The notes beneath the pieces are model-generated. The model made no database searches. It had not been told where the DNA came from and worked only from the letters and a program-made list of their open reading frames with translations. 64,000 nt of DNA from Profundibacter amoris (GTDB lineage Bacteria; Pseudomonadota; Alphaproteobacteria; Rhodobacterales; Rhodobacteraceae). How positions within the stretch are numbered: the first letter of the stretch is position 1; the number at the start of each line of letters is the position of its first letter. The DNA is taken from assembly GCF_003544895.1 (NCBI RefSeq), contig NZ_CP032125.1, forward strand, positions 441,001-505,000. Reading direction: 5' to 3'. Of this stretch, positions 25,397 through 35,513 are shown piece after piece. The position numbers were made by a program, and so were the translations under genes.

Positions 25397-26986
25397 ATGA
25401 CTGAAAACCTGCCAATTCGCCGCGCCCTTTTGTCCGTATCCGACAAAACCGGCCTAATTGATCTGGGCCATGCGCTTGCCGGCTTCGGGGTCGAATTATT
25501 GTCCACCGGGGGCTCTGCCAAAGCCTTGCGCGATGCGGGCCTGACGGTGACGGATGTGGCCGATGTGACCGGCTTTCCGGAAATGATGGACGGGCGGGTG
25601 AAAACCCTGCACCCCAATGTGCATGGCGGCCTGCTGGCCCTGCGCGACAATGACGACCATCTGGCCGCGATGAAGGAACATGGCATTGCCGGGATCGATC
25701 TGCTGGTGGTCAATCTGTATCCGTTCGAGGAAACCGTCGCCAAGGGGGCCGATTATGACACCTGCATCGAAAATATCGATATCGGCGGCCCCGCGATGAT
25801 CCGCGCTGCCGCCAAGAACCACGCCTTTGTCACCACCATTGTCGATGTCGAGGATTACGACAAACTGCTGGGCGATATGGCCAAGCATAACGGCGCAACC
25901 TGTCCGAAATTCCGCAAACGCCGCGCCCAGATCGCCTATGCCCGCACGGCGGCCTATGACGCGGCGGTTTCGACATGGATGGCCGATGCCATCGGTCTGG
26001 ACACCCCGCGCCGCCGCGCTTTTGCCGGCACCATCGCCCAGAAACTGCGCTATGGCGAAAACCCGCATCAGTCGGCGTCGTTCTATCTGGATGGCAGCAA
26101 CCGGCCCGGGGTGGCGACAGCGGTTCAGCATCAGGGCAAAGAGCTGTCCTATAACAACATCAACGACACCGATGCGGCAATCGAGTTGGTGGCGGAATTC
26201 GACGCGGCGGACGGCCCTGCCTGCGCCATCATCAAACACGCCAACCCCTGCGGTGTGGCCCGTGGCAAGACGATGGTCGAGGCTTACCGCGCCGCGTTCA
26301 ACTGCGATAATGTTTCGCCCTTTGGCGGTATCATTGCCCTGAACCAGCGGCTGGATGGTGAAACCGCTGAAGAAATCTCGAAAATCTTTACCGAAGTGGT
26401 GATCGCACCGGGGGCCGACACCGATGCAATGGAGATTTTCGCCAAGAAGAAGAACCTGCGTTTGCTGACAGTTGATGCATTGCCCGATCCGCGTGCGGCG
26501 GCGCTGACCTATCGGCAGGTGTCCGGCGGGATGCTGGTGCAGGACAAGGACAACGGCCATATCGCAATGAATGATCTGAAAGTCGTGACCGAGCGCAAGC
26601 CCACAGAGGCCGAACTGGTCGATCTGATGTTTGCATGGCGGGTGGCCAAACACGTCAAATCCAATGCCATCATCTATGTCAAAGACGGCGCGACCGTCGG
26701 TATTGGCGCGGGGCAGATGAGCCGCGTTGACAGTACCCGCATTGCTGCCCGCAAGGCACAGGACATGGCCGAAGTTCTGGGGCTGGATCAGCCGCTGACA
26801 GTGGGGTCTGTCGTGGCGTCGGATGCGTTTTTCCCCTTTGCCGACGGATTGTTGAGCGCAGCGGAAGCCGGCGCAACGGCCGTGATCCAACCGGGCGGAT
26901 CAATGCGCGATGACGAGGTGATCAAAGCGGCGAATGATGCCGGATTGGCCATGGTCTTTACCGGTATGCGCCACTTCAGGCATTAG
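25397..26986 (+). CDS. purH: bifunctional AICAR formyltransferase/IMP cyclohydrolase
   Basis: A 529-residue PurH performing the last two steps of IMP synthesis. The N-terminal IMP cyclohydrolase (about residues 1-195) starts [15 protein letters not shown] and has STGGSAKAL and [10 protein letters not shown]. The C-terminal AICAR transformylase (about 200-529) has [15 protein letters not shown] and the catalytic Lys-His in [13 protein letters not shown], with FVGMRHF-like FTGMRHFRH at the end. lspA begins 13 bases after the stop. Confidence 0.97.
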   Translation: MTENLPIRRALLSVSDKTGLIDLGHALAGFGVELLSTGGSAKALRDAGLTVTDVADVTGFPEMMDGRVKTLHPNVHGGLLALRDNDDHLAAMKEHGIAGIDLLVVNLYPFEETVAKGADYDTCIENIDIGGPAMIRAAAKNHAFVTTIVDVEDYDKLLGDMAKHNGATCPKFRKRRAQIAYARTAAYDAAVSTWMADAIGLDTPRRRAFAGTIAQKLRYGENPHQSASFYLDGSNRPGVATAVQHQGKELSYNNINDTDAAIELVAEFDAADGPACAIIKHANPCGVARGKTMVEAYRAAFNCDNVSPFGGIIALNQRLDGETAEEISKIFTEVVIAPGADTDAMEIFAKKKNLRLLTVDALPDPRAAALTYRQVSGGMLVQDKDNGHIAMNDLKVVTERKPTEAELVDLMFAWRVAKHVKSNAIIYVKDGATVGIGAGQMSRVDSTRIAARKAQDMAEVLGLDQPLTVGSVVASDAFFPFADGLLSAAEAGATAVIQPGGSMRDDEVIKAANDAGLAMVFTGMRHFRH

Positions 26987-26999
26987 GAAGGATGACATA

Positions 27000-27458
27000 A
27001 TGCGGCTGACCTTTTGGGCCGGTTTCTGGACGTTTATGCTGGATCAGATATCAAAGTACCTTGTGGTGCATGTGCTGAACCTGCGCGAGCGGGGCGAGAT
27101 TGACGTTCTGCCCCCCTTCCTGAATTTCCGCATGGCGTGGAACGAGGGCATCAATTTTGGCCTGCTGAACACCAGTCGTTGGATTTTGATTGCACTGGCG
27201 CTGGCGATTTGCGTGTGGGTGATTGTCTGGATGATGCGGGAAAAACACGGGCGACTGGCCCGTATAGCTGCCGGTCTGCTGCTGGGCGGGGCGCTGGGCA
27301 ATGTGCTGGACCGGATTCTTTATGGCGCGGTGGCCGATTTTCTGAATATGTCCTGTTGCGGCTTTGAAAACCCGTTTTCGTTCAATATTTCCGATATTGC
27401 GGTGTTTGCGGGCGCATTTGGGTTGATCTTTTTCGCCGGAGAAAAGAAGACTAGGTGA
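27000..27458 (+). CDS. lspA: lipoprotein signal peptidase (signal peptidase II)
   Basis: A 152-residue integral membrane aspartic peptidase that removes signal peptides from prolipoproteins in the inner membrane. Four hydrophobic helices are visible, and the catalytic aspartates sit in GALGNVLDRI and FNISDIAVF. ATG 27000 follows AGGAAGG. It directly follows purH, and the next gene encodes a lipoprotein that would be its substrate. A small ACCGAT/ATCGGT dyad at 27463-27477 follows the stop but lacks a T-run. Confidence 0.95.
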   Translation: MRLTFWAGFWTFMLDQISKYLVVHVLNLRERGEIDVLPPFLNFRMAWNEGINFGLLNTSRWILIALALAICVWVIVWMMREKHGRLARIAAGLLLGGALGNVLDRILYGAVADFLNMSCCGFENPFSFNISDIAVFAGAFGLIFFAGEKKTR

Positions 27459-27510
27459 CGGCACCGATTGGATCGGTTAAACAGCGCAGTAAGAGGTGAA
27501 GGAGACATCA

Positions 27511-28062
27511 ATGCCAAAGGCCCGTGGTTTTACCGCCATCGCTTTGATCGCTGTTATGGCGCTGTCTGCCTGTGGCGGGCGCAACAAGGATCCGCAGTTG
27601 ATGCATATCCGCTCGAATACCCCGGGACCGGATGAATTTACCATTTTGCCCGGAAAACCGCTGGAAGCCCCAGATTTCGATGCCGAATTGCCCGCACCGA
27701 CACCGGGCGGCTCGAACTTGACCGATCCAACACCCAAAGCTGATGCCGTGGCTGCGCTGGGCGGCAACCCCGCGCGGGTAGCGACAACGGGTGCAAACAA
27801 CATCGGACGTGGTGATGGCGGGCTGGTGAACCACGCGCGGCGATTCGGCTCAAACGCAGCCATTCGTCAGACATTGGCCGCCGAAGACCTTGAATATCGC
27901 CGCGACCACAAGGGGCGCGTGTTTGAACGCTGGTTCAACATCAATGTCTATCTTAAGGCTTATCGCAAAGTATCGCTGGACCAGCACCGTGAACTGGAGC
28001 GGTTCCGCCGCCTTGGCGTACGCACACCTTCGGCCCCGCCCGATCCCAAACTATATCAGTAA
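27511..28062 (+). CDS. BamF-like lipoprotein (DUF3035)
   Basis: A 183-residue lipoprotein: basic N-terminus, hydrophobic stretch, lipobox ALSAC with lipidated Cys at about residue 21, and mature sequence CGGRNKDPQLMHIRSNTPGPDEF. The TPGPDEFTILPGKPLEAP block is typical of DUF3035, whose Caulobacter member is the BamF subunit of the outer-membrane beta-barrel assembly machine. The middle is proline-rich and probably disordered; the C-terminus is helical. ATG 27511 follows GAAGGAGA. Location next to lspA and two periplasmic M16 peptidases fits envelope biogenesis. Confidence 0.8.
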   Translation: MPKARGFTAIALIAVMALSACGGRNKDPQLMHIRSNTPGPDEFTILPGKPLEAPDFDAELPAPTPGGSNLTDPTPKADAVAALGGNPARVATTGANNIGRGDGGLVNHARRFGSNAAIRQTLAAEDLEYRRDHKGRVFERWFNINVYLKAYRKVSLDQHRELERFRRLGVRTPSAPPDPKLYQ

Positions 28063-28149
28063 GTATGCGCTCACAATACCGCTAGCGGGGCTTGTGGTGG
28101 GCGTAAGGGTGCATAGATTAGCCCAACACGAATTACATCGGAGACCCTA

Positions 28150-29505
28150 ATGCGCATTCCCGGTCTGGCCCTTGTGGCCCTGACGCTATTGATCCGCCCG
28201 CTCTGGGCACAAGAGATCAGCAACTTTACTCTGGACAACGGTATGGATGTGGTGGTGATCGAGGATCACCGCGCGCCTGTGGTTGTGCATATGGTCTGGT
28301 ATCGGGCCGGTGCCGCCGATGAAACACCCGGTGTGTCCGGCGTGGCGCATTTTCTGGAACATCTGCTGTTCAAGGCCACCGATGACATGAAGGCCGGTGA
28401 ATTGTCCGATACCGTGGCCGCCAATGGTGGCTCGGATAATGCGTTCACCTCGCAGGATTATACCGCATATTATCAGCGGGTTGCGGCGGATCGTCTGGAT
28501 CTGGTGATGAGGATGGAAGCCGACCGGATGCGCGATTTGCGCCTGACGGTGGATGATATTGCCACCGAACGCGATGTCATTCTTGAAGAACGCAACATGC
28601 GGGTGGAAAACAATCCTGATGCCCTGTTCGGGGAACAGCGCCGCGCGGCGCAGTATCTGAACCACCCTTACGGCACACCAACCATCGGCTGGAAGCACGA
28701 GGTTGAAAAGCTGTCGCTGGAAGATGCGCTGGCCTATTACCGCCGGTTTTACGCCCCGAACAACGCCATTCTGGTGGTTGCGGGTGATGTGGACCCCGCC
28801 AATGTTCTGGAGCTGGCCAAAAAGCATTACGGCCCGCTGGCCCCCACAGAAGGGTTAATGCCGCGTCACCGCACAGAAGAACCACCGCAACTGGCCGAAC
28901 GCCGCCTGACCTATGTCGATCCGCGGGTTTCCCAGCCCTATGTGATCCGCACCTATCTGGCACCCGAACGCAATCCAGGGGATCAGAAACAGGCCGCTGC
29001 ACTGACCATGTTGTCGGAATTGCTGGGCGGCAACGGGCAGACATCGGTTTTGGGGCGCAAGTTGCAGTTTGAAACGCAAAAGGCGATTTATACATCGGCT
29101 TTTTACGACGGGATGTCGCTGGACAAAACCACCTTCGGGCTGGTGATTGTGCCCAGTGAAGGCGTGTCTTTGGCCGAAGGCGAAGCCGCGATGGACAAGG
29201 CTGTGGCCGAATTTATCGAGGAAGGCGTGGATATGGATCAGTTTACGCGGATCAAGATGCAGATCAAGGCCGATCTGATTTACCAGCGCGACAATGTGGA
29301 AGCGATGGCCAATGATTATGGTGCTGCGCTGACATCGGGTCTGACGCTGGAGGATATCAAGGCATGGCCGCAGGTGTTGCAGGATGTGACACCCGAAGAA
29401 GTGATAGAGGCCGCAAAAATGTTGCAGGACAAAAGGCAGGCGGTCACGTCGTGGCTGACCAATCCGGCCGCACGGGACATGACCAAAGCAGAGGTGAAAC
29501 AATGA
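28150..29505 (+). CDS. M16 family zinc metallopeptidase (catalytic)
   Basis: A 451-residue insulinase/PqqL-type peptidase with a signal peptide (about residues 1-20, cleavage after PLWA). The inverted zinc motif HFLEH (H67, E70, H71) is intact, with a downstream glutamate in ILEERNMRVE completing the site. Two M16 domains follow. Its stop overlaps the start of the next gene, which encodes a second M16 protein without the zinc motif, so the two likely form a catalytic/non-catalytic heterodimer in the periplasm. Confidence 0.93.
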   Translation: MRIPGLALVALTLLIRPLWAQEISNFTLDNGMDVVVIEDHRAPVVVHMVWYRAGAADETPGVSGVAHFLEHLLFKATDDMKAGELSDTVAANGGSDNAFTSQDYTAYYQRVAADRLDLVMRMEADRMRDLRLTVDDIATERDVILEERNMRVENNPDALFGEQRRAAQYLNHPYGTPTIGWKHEVEKLSLEDALAYYRRFYAPNNAILVVAGDVDPANVLELAKKHYGPLAPTEGLMPRHRTEEPPQLAERRLTYVDPRVSQPYVIRTYLAPERNPGDQKQAAALTMLSELLGGNGQTSVLGRKLQFETQKAIYTSAFYDGMSLDKTTFGLVIVPSEGVSLAEGEAAMDKAVAEFIEEGVDMDQFTRIKMQIKADLIYQRDNVEAMANDYGAALTSGLTLEDIKAWPQVLQDVTPEEVIEAAKMLQDKRQAVTSWLTNPAARDMTKAEVKQ

Positions 29506-30815
29506 AACGGATTTATCTGGCGTTCTTCGCCCTGCTGACCTTTTCGGTGATTGCACAGGCCGAAGTCAAAATTCAGGTGGTGACCTCGCCCGGGGGGATC
29601 ACCGCGTGGCTGGTCGAGGAGCACTCGATCCCCTTCACAGCCCTTGAAATCCGCTTTCTGGGCGGGGCCAGTCTGGACCCGAAAGGCAAGCGCGGGGCGA
29701 TCAATCTGATGACCGGTTTGCTGGAAGAAGGTGCCGCTGACAGGGACGCGCGGGAATTTGCCGCTGCTGCCGAAGGGTTGGCGGCCAGTTTCGGTTTCGA
29801 TGTGAGCGATGATTCAATGTCGGTTTCGGCGCAGTTCCTGACCGAAAACCGCAATGATGCGCTGGCCCTGTTGCGCACCGCCGTGCAGGAACCGCGTTTC
29901 GACGAAGATGCGATTACACGGGTCAAGGCGCAGGTTGTTTCCGCAATCCAGTCGGCCGAAACGGATCCTGACGCGATCTCCGGCAGCACTTTTGACCGCC
30001 TGGCCTTTGGCGATCATCCCTATGCGACGTCGATTAACGGAACGCTTGAATCCGTTGCCGCCCTGACCCGCGACGATCTGTTCGCAGCCAAGGATGCGGT
30101 AATGGCACGGGACCGCATGTATGTGGGTGCTGTGGGCGACATCACGCCCGAGGAACTGGGCAAACTGCTGGACAACCTGTTGGGTGATTTGCCAGCCGTC
30201 GGGGCCAATATGCCTGAACAAGCGCCATTCCTGTTAAAGGGCGGAACCACAGTGGTGCCGTTCGACACGCCGCAATCGGTGGTGACATTCGGGCAGGAAG
30301 GGCTTGAGCGCCATGATCCCGATTTCTTTGCCGCCTATGTGATGAACACGATTCTGGGTGGCAGCGGCCGGCAATCACGCCTGATGGAAGAGGTGCGCGA
30401 AAAACGCGGATTGACCTACGGGGTTTATACCTACCTGCTGCCCAAGGATTTTGCGGCGTTGTATATGGGACGGGTGGCTTCGGCCAACGACCGTGTGGCG
30501 CAGGCGGTGCAGGTGATCAAAGATGAATGGGTCAAGATGGCGGAAAACGGCGTCACGGCCGAGGAACTGGAGGGGGCCAAAACCTATCTGACCGGCGCCT
30601 ATCCGCTGCGGTTTGACGGAAACGGGCCGATTGCGAATATTCTGGTGGCGATGCAGATGGATGATTTGCCGATCGACTATATCAAGACCCGAAACGACAG
30701 AATAAATGCGGTGACGCTCGAGGATATTGCCCGTGTGGCCAAACGTCTGGTGCGGCCCGATGATCTGCATTTTGTCGTGGTCGGGCAGCCGGAAGGGCTG
30801 GAAAGCACAGAGTAG
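29502..30815 (+). CDS. M16 family peptidase-like protein lacking the zinc motif
   Basis: A 437-residue secreted M16 homologue (signal peptide about residues 1-20, cleavage near AQA). Where HxxEH should be, it has FLGGASLDPKGKRG, so it is not a zinc peptidase. It keeps the C-terminal REKRGLTYGVY segment, the Arg/Tyr pair that binds substrate in M16 partners. ATG 29502 overlaps the preceding stop (ATGA). Expected to be the substrate-binding half of a heterodimer with the upstream protein. Confidence 0.92.
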   Translation: MKRIYLAFFALLTFSVIAQAEVKIQVVTSPGGITAWLVEEHSIPFTALEIRFLGGASLDPKGKRGAINLMTGLLEEGAADRDAREFAAAAEGLAASFGFDVSDDSMSVSAQFLTENRNDALALLRTAVQEPRFDEDAITRVKAQVVSAIQSAETDPDAISGSTFDRLAFGDHPYATSINGTLESVAALTRDDLFAAKDAVMARDRMYVGAVGDITPEELGKLLDNLLGDLPAVGANMPEQAPFLLKGGTTVVPFDTPQSVVTFGQEGLERHDPDFFAAYVMNTILGGSGRQSRLMEEVREKRGLTYGVYTYLLPKDFAALYMGRVASANDRVAQAVQVIKDEWVKMAENGVTAEELEGAKTYLTGAYPLRFDGNGPIANILVAMQMDDLPIDYIKTRNDRINAVTLEDIARVAKRLVRPDDLHFVVVGQPEGLESTE

Positions 30816-30825
30816 GATCAGGCGC

Positions 30826-30889
30826 TGTCCCGGACTTGATCCGGGACCTTGTATGCTCCTCCCCGAGGTCCCGGATCAAGTCCGGGACA
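30826..30889. repeat. REP/BIME-like double palindrome
   Basis: Two 24-base arms (30826-30849 and 30866-30889) are exact inverted copies. Each arm is itself a hairpin: GTCCCGGA and TCCGGGAC around CTTGA (or TCAAG). The structure lies between the M16 pair and mutL, 10 bases after the peptidase stop. It shares its architecture with the palindrome at 13759-13779. Confidence 0.8.
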
Positions 30890-30952
30890 GGTTAGCCCAA
30901 CAGCAATAACCCCTGTGGTCGAATCGGGGGCGGGTATGCTAATTATTGTGGC

Positions 30953-32788
30953 ATGCCCGCTTCTACCCCCCATATAGGCGATAAACGCCCTGTTATCCGG
31001 CAACTGGATGACGCTGCAATCAACCGCATTGCAGCGGGTGAAGTGGTGGAACGTCCGGCCTCGGCGGTGAAGGAGCTGATCGAAAACGCGCTGGATGCCG
31101 GGGCCAGGCGGATTGATGTATCCTATGCCGATGGCGGCAAAACGCTGATCCGTGTGGTGGATGACGGGTACGGCATTGCCGCGGATGATCTGCCGCTTGC
31201 CCTGTCGCGCCATGCCACCAGCAAAATCGATGGCTCGGACCTGTTGAACATCCACACATTCGGTTTTCGCGGCGAGGCCCTGCCGTCGCTGGGCGCTGTC
31301 GGGCGTTTGACCATCACCTCGCGGGTGGTCGGTGAGGCAGGGGCGATGATCCGTGTGGCCGGTGGCAAGATGGAGCCGGTGAAACCGGCCGCGATCAACG
31401 GTGGAACGGTGGTTGAACTGCGTGACTTGTTCTATGCCACGCCTGCGCGCCTGAAATTCCTTCGCACGGATCGGGCCGAGGTTCAGGCGATTGGCGATGT
31501 GGTGAAACGGCTGGCCATGGCGGAACCATTCGTCAGCTTTACCCTGCGCGATGTGTCGGGTGGCGGCGAGGGGCGGTTGACCTTTCGCGCCGATGCGCAA
31601 ACCGGCGATCTGTTTGATGCGCTGCACGGGCGCTTGCGGCAAGTGTTGGGCGCTGAATTTGCCGAAAATGCACTAAAGATCGAGGCCGAGCGCGAAGGGG
31701 TTGCCCTGACCGGATATGCAGCACTGCCCACCTTTTCACGCGGGTCAGCCGTGATGCAATACCTCTACGTCAACGGTCGCCCTGTGCGCGACAAACTGCT
31801 GGTCGGCGCGTTGCGCGGGGCCTATTTCGATTTCCTGTCACGGGGCCGACATCCGGCTGCGGTGCTGTTTTTGGAGTGTGACCCGCACCGTGTTGATGTC
31901 AACGTCCACCCCGCCAAATCCGAGGTCCGTTTCCGCGATCCGGGAACCGCGCGCGGGCTGATTGTATCGGCCCTGCGTCACGCATTGGCCGATTCGGGGC
32001 ATCGGGCGTCAACCACGGTTGCGGGGGCGACATTGGGTGCGTTCCGGCCGGAACCCACGGGGCGCGTTTACCAGATGGACCGCCCGTCGCAGGGGGCGTT
32101 GAATACGGCTTACCAGATGCAGGCCCCCGTGGTGGAAACGCCGGGTTTTGCCGAGGCCGCTGTGCCATCTGCACGGTTCGAGCCGCCGATCGAGGAAGAT
32201 GCGCCAACCGACCTGCCGCTGGGCGCCGCACGGGCGCAGGTGCATGAAAACTACATCATCGCCCAAACCAAAGACGGCATGGTGATTGTCGATCAGCACG
32301 CCGCGCACGAACGGCTGGTTTACGAGAAACTAAAGGCGCAGATGGCGGATAGCGGGGTGGCCTCGCAGGCCCTTCTGATCCCCGAAATCGTGGAATTGTC
32401 CGAAGGGGACGCGGCACGCCTGCTGGAATTGGCCGATGATCTAGCGCGACTTGGGCTGGTGGTTGAACCCTTTGGTGCAGGCGCGATTGCGGTGCGCGAA
32501 ACGCCTGCCATTCTGGGCAATGTGAACGCCAAGGGAATGATCCTCGATATTCTGGACGAACTGGCCGATCTGGGCGACAGCCTGACGGTACAGGCGCGAC
32601 TAGAAGCGGTGTTGAGCAGTGTGGCCTGTCATGGCTCGATCCGGTCAGGTCGCCGGATGCAGGCCGAAGAAATGAACGCCCTACTGCGCGAAATGGAGGC
32701 GACACCCCATTCGGGCCAATGCAACCACGGGCGGCCCACCTATGTGGAACTGAAACTGAAAGATATCGAAAGGTTGTTTGGACGCTGA
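30953..32788 (+). CDS. mutL: DNA mismatch repair protein MutL
   Basis: A 611-residue MutL that couples MutS mismatch recognition to strand incision. The GHKL ATPase is complete: [25 protein letters not shown] and [10 protein letters not shown] linker (about residues 340-425) leads to a C-terminal dimerisation domain with [12 protein letters not shown], which fits the DQHA(x)2E(x)4E endonuclease motif, plus [10 protein letters not shown] and [11 protein letters not shown] metal-site segments. This predicts a nicking MutL, as expected where MutH is absent. rmuC starts on its stop codon. Confidence 0.96.
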   Translation: MPASTPHIGDKRPVIRQLDDAAINRIAAGEVVERPASAVKELIENALDAGARRIDVSYADGGKTLIRVVDDGYGIAADDLPLALSRHATSKIDGSDLLNIHTFGFRGEALPSLGAVGRLTITSRVVGEAGAMIRVAGGKMEPVKPAAINGGTVVELRDLFYATPARLKFLRTDRAEVQAIGDVVKRLAMAEPFVSFTLRDVSGGGEGRLTFRADAQTGDLFDALHGRLRQVLGAEFAENALKIEAEREGVALTGYAALPTFSRGSAVMQYLYVNGRPVRDKLLVGALRGAYFDFLSRGRHPAAVLFLECDPHRVDVNVHPAKSEVRFRDPGTARGLIVSALRHALADSGHRASTTVAGATLGAFRPEPTGRVYQMDRPSQGALNTAYQMQAPVVETPGFAEAAVPSARFEPPIEEDAPTDLPLGAARAQVHENYIIAQTKDGMVIVDQHAAHERLVYEKLKAQMADSGVASQALLIPEIVELSEGDAARLLELADDLARLGLVVEPFGAGAIAVRETPAILGNVNAKGMILDILDELADLGDSLTVQARLEAVLSSVACHGSIRSGRRMQAEEMNALLREMEATPHSGQCNHGRPTYVELKLKDIERLFGR

Positions 32789-33969
32789 TGCCGGGAATTG
32801 GGGATTTGAACGATATGTTTGCCGACCTGTGGCCGTATGTTGCGGCAGCCGGGATTGCGGCTGTTTTGCTGTTGTTCATCCTGCTGATCATGGTGGTGCG
32901 CCGCGCGGGCCGGTCGGTGAAAATGATTGAGCCTTTGGGGCAGCAGATGGGGTTTCTGGGCCAGCGGGTGCAGGCACTGACCGACGGGCAATCGCAACTG
33001 GCCGGTGGCTTGCAAACGGTCAGCCAGACGCAGGCCGTGGCGCAGGCGCAGATGATGAACACGCTGGAACAACGGCTGGCCGAGGTGCAGGCCAATATGC
33101 AGGAATCGCTATACGGATCATCGGTGAAAACCACTCGCAGCCTGACGGAATTGCAGGAACGGCTGGCGACGATCGACAAGGCGCAGGATAATATCGAGAA
33201 ACTGTCGGGCGACGTTCTAAGCCTGCAAGACATCCTGTCGAACAAACAAACCCGCGGGGCCTTCGGGGAAATCCAGCTGAATGATATTGTCAGTAAGGCC
33301 CTGCCAAAGGACAGCTACAAGCTGCAATTCACCCTGAGCAACGGCAAACGCGCCGATTGCCTGATTGATCTGCCCAACCCGCCCGGCCCGATTGTGATCG
33401 ACAGCAAATTCCCGCTGGAAGCCTACGAGGCCCTGCGCAACGCCAGCAATGACTGGGAGGCGAACGAGGCGGCAAAAATGATGCGCATATCGGTCAAGGC
33501 GCATATCAAGGCGATCTCCGAGAAGTATATTCTGGAGGGCGAAACGGCAGACGGGGCACTGATGTTCCTGCCGTCCGAGGCCGTTTACGCCGAGTTGCAC
33601 GCCAATTTCCCCGAACTGGTGCGCGAGGGGTTCGAAGCGCATGTGTGGATCGTTTCACCGACCACCTGCATGGCCACGCTGACCACCATGCGGGCGATCC
33701 TGAAAGATGCGCGGATGCGCGAACAGGCGGGTGCGATCCGCAAAACCCTGCGCCAGTTGCACCGCGATGTGGAAATGGTGGTTGAACGGGTGGGCAAGCT
33801 GGACACCCATTTCAATCAGGCCCGCGCCGATCTGGACGGCATCGGTATTGCAGCCGAACGGGCGGGCAAACGCGCCGCGCGGCTGGACAATTTCGATTTC
33901 GAGGAGCTGGCACCGGAAACCGAGGCCGATGTACCAAATGTGCTACCGATTGGAAAACCCACGGAATAG
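32788..33969 (+). CDS. rmuC: DNA recombination protein RmuC
   Basis: A 393-residue RmuC, a membrane-anchored coiled-coil protein with a PD-(D/E)xK-like nuclease domain that limits recombination at inverted repeats. It has one transmembrane helix (about residues 18-38), a coiled coil (about 50-150), then GAFGEIQLNDIV, IVIDSKFPLEAYE and FLPSEAVYAEL, typical of the catalytic domain. ATG 32788 overlaps the mutL stop (TGATG), so mutL and rmuC are cotranslated, a sensible pairing of genome-stability genes. Confidence 0.93.
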   Translation: MPGIGDLNDMFADLWPYVAAAGIAAVLLLFILLIMVVRRAGRSVKMIEPLGQQMGFLGQRVQALTDGQSQLAGGLQTVSQTQAVAQAQMMNTLEQRLAEVQANMQESLYGSSVKTTRSLTELQERLATIDKAQDNIEKLSGDVLSLQDILSNKQTRGAFGEIQLNDIVSKALPKDSYKLQFTLSNGKRADCLIDLPNPPGPIVIDSKFPLEAYEALRNASNDWEANEAAKMMRISVKAHIKAISEKYILEGETADGALMFLPSEAVYAELHANFPELVREGFEAHVWIVSPTTCMATLTTMRAILKDARMREQAGAIRKTLRQLHRDVEMVVERVGKLDTHFNQARADLDGIGIAAERAGKRAARLDNFDFEELAPETEADVPNVLPIGKPTE

Positions 33970-34029
33970 GCTTTGACCACAGCGGGTTTTGGGGCAAACT
34001 GTCATACGACTCGTAAAATAGGAATACCG

Positions 34030-34356
34030 ATGCTTCAGATCAGCACCAATAAAATTGCCCGTGTCATTGTCCGCGCCCGCCAGCGCGACGGCAAGGCCGA
34101 ATTCGATGCGTCTTTGAGGCAGTATATCGCTGATATGAACCGTGACGAACAGGCATCACTGGTGGCGGTGATGTGGATCGGGCGGGAAACCTTTGATGCG
34201 GCGGAACTGGAAGAGGCAATCCAGACCGCCAAGGCCGAAGCCAGAAGCCCGACCGAATCCTACCTGCTGGCGATCCCGCTGCTGCCCGACTATCTGGAAA
34301 GCGGGCTTGAGGCGCTGGGCTATTCGGTGGAAGAGGTTGAAGACGGGTTTTTGTAA
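34030..34356 (+). CDS. DUF3775 family protein
   Basis: A 108-residue acidic protein of the DUF3775 family, function unknown. It begins MLQISTNKIARVIVRARQ and contains NRDEQASLVAVMWIGRETFD and YLLAIPLLPDYLESGLEALG, the family's core. No signal or membrane segment. ATG 34030 was chosen; an upstream TTG in frame lies within the intergenic region. It follows rmuC by 60 bases and converges with the saccharopine reductase gene. Confidence 0.8.
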   Translation: MLQISTNKIARVIVRARQRDGKAEFDASLRQYIADMNRDEQASLVAVMWIGRETFDAAELEEAIQTAKAEARSPTESYLLAIPLLPDYLESGLEALGYSVEEVEDGFL

Positions 34357-34370
34357 AGCCCTGGCCGCCG

Positions 34371-35501
34371 CTACCCCAGATGATCCACAACCTGCAAATG
34401 CTGTGCCAGCCGGTCCACTTCGGCCAGCCAGTTTTGCACCAGTTTGGGATCACTCGGTGCCGCTGATACACCAGCGGGGATTTGACGGTTCAGCACGGCC
34501 TCGACCGCCAGTGAAATCGGCACCGAAACCAGCCGCGCCATGGCTGTGCCGCGGGCGTCACCATAGGCGTCCATCACATAGGTTTTGTGGTAGACGGGGG
34601 TGCCGTTTGCCTCGGCCTTTAGCCCCACGCACATGATCACGCGGTCGGGGTCATCCTCGCCATAGGCGTTGTCGGCCCAGAACTGATCGGACATTTCCTT
34701 TAGGCGGGCGTCAGATGCGGTTTCGATTTCGGTGAACACATCGGACCACGCATCGGCCCAGCCGTTCAGGCGCAGGGTGCCGCGCACGAATTCCTTGACC
34801 TGCCAGGCGGGGTCAAAGTGGTATTGCGCCATGAAGGGGACGGAATCGCGGTTCGGATACACCTCGAAGGTTTCCGGTTGCGGCAGTGGGGCGGCGTAGC
34901 TGGTGATCGCGTCCCACGGGCGGGCGACATCCAGCGGCGCGTAATCACGGATGGATTTTGAGGGCGAGCGCAGGGCCTTGAGCACCCCGAGCGGCGACCA
35001 GCTGAATTTATAGCGGAACGGGTTGGGGTGTTTGGGCACCCCGCCGCAATACGAGATGAACGAGATATGGTTGTGAACGTCATAGGCTGGCGAGGCGAGG
35101 TAATCGGCCACCAGCCAATGCGCCATCAGGTGATCAATACCGGGGTCAAGGCCCACCTCGTTCACCAGCGCCACGCCTGCTTCGCGTGCGGCCGTATCCA
35201 GCGCGCGCAATTCCGGCGCGATATAGCTGGAGGAGACGAAATTCGCGCCCTTTTCGACGCAGAGTTCCGCCAGCGGCACATGCCAGTCACCGGGCAGCAT
35301 GGACACCACCACATCGCCGGATTGCACTTCGGCGCTTAAGGCCTCGATGGTGAAGGCATTGATGCGGCGGGTCAGATCGCCAACCTCGTCTTCGGCTTTT
35401 TCAACCGTGCGGTTCCAGACGGTGACTTCATGGCCCGCCTCAATCAGGCGTCGCAGGCCGGGGATGGCGGATAGGCCGGTGCCGCACCAGTGGATTGTCA
35501 T
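34371..35501 (-). CDS. saccharopine dehydrogenase (glutamate-forming) family protein
   Basis: A 376-residue saccharopine-reductase-type protein. The N-terminal IHWCGTGLSAIPGL is a nucleotide-binding loop, and the following GDVVVSMLPGDWHVPLAELC and NEVGLDPGIDHLMAHW match the family. YCGGVPKHPNPFRYKFSWSP is the signature found in LYS9-like enzymes. It should cleave saccharopine to 2-aminoadipate 6-semialdehyde and glutamate. It lies 12 bases downstream of the lysine-forming partner gene; together they make the two-step lysine-to-aminoadipate semialdehyde route that animals and plants carry as one fused protein. Confidence 0.88.
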   Translation of the reverse strand: MTIHWCGTGLSAIPGLRRLIEAGHEVTVWNRTVEKAEDEVGDLTRRINAFTIEALSAEVQSGDVVVSMLPGDWHVPLAELCVEKGANFVSSSYIAPELRALDTAAREAGVALVNEVGLDPGIDHLMAHWLVADYLASPAYDVHNHISFISYCGGVPKHPNPFRYKFSWSPLGVLKALRSPSKSIRDYAPLDVARPWDAITSYAAPLPQPETFEVYPNRDSVPFMAQYHFDPAWQVKEFVRGTLRLNGWADAWSDVFTEIETASDARLKEMSDQFWADNAYGEDDPDRVIMCVGLKAEANGTPVYHKTYVMDAYGDARGTAMARLVSVPISLAVEAVLNRQIPAGVSAAPSDPKLVQNWLAEVDRLAQHLQVVDHLG

Positions 35502-35513
35502 AGTCGTGATCCC

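Noticed and set aside
25496..26890. Long open frame (464 codons) on the minus strand inside purH
   Set aside because: Shadow of a GC-rich gene; composition is rich in His, Gln and Arg with no recognisable domain, and purH is intact on the plus strand.
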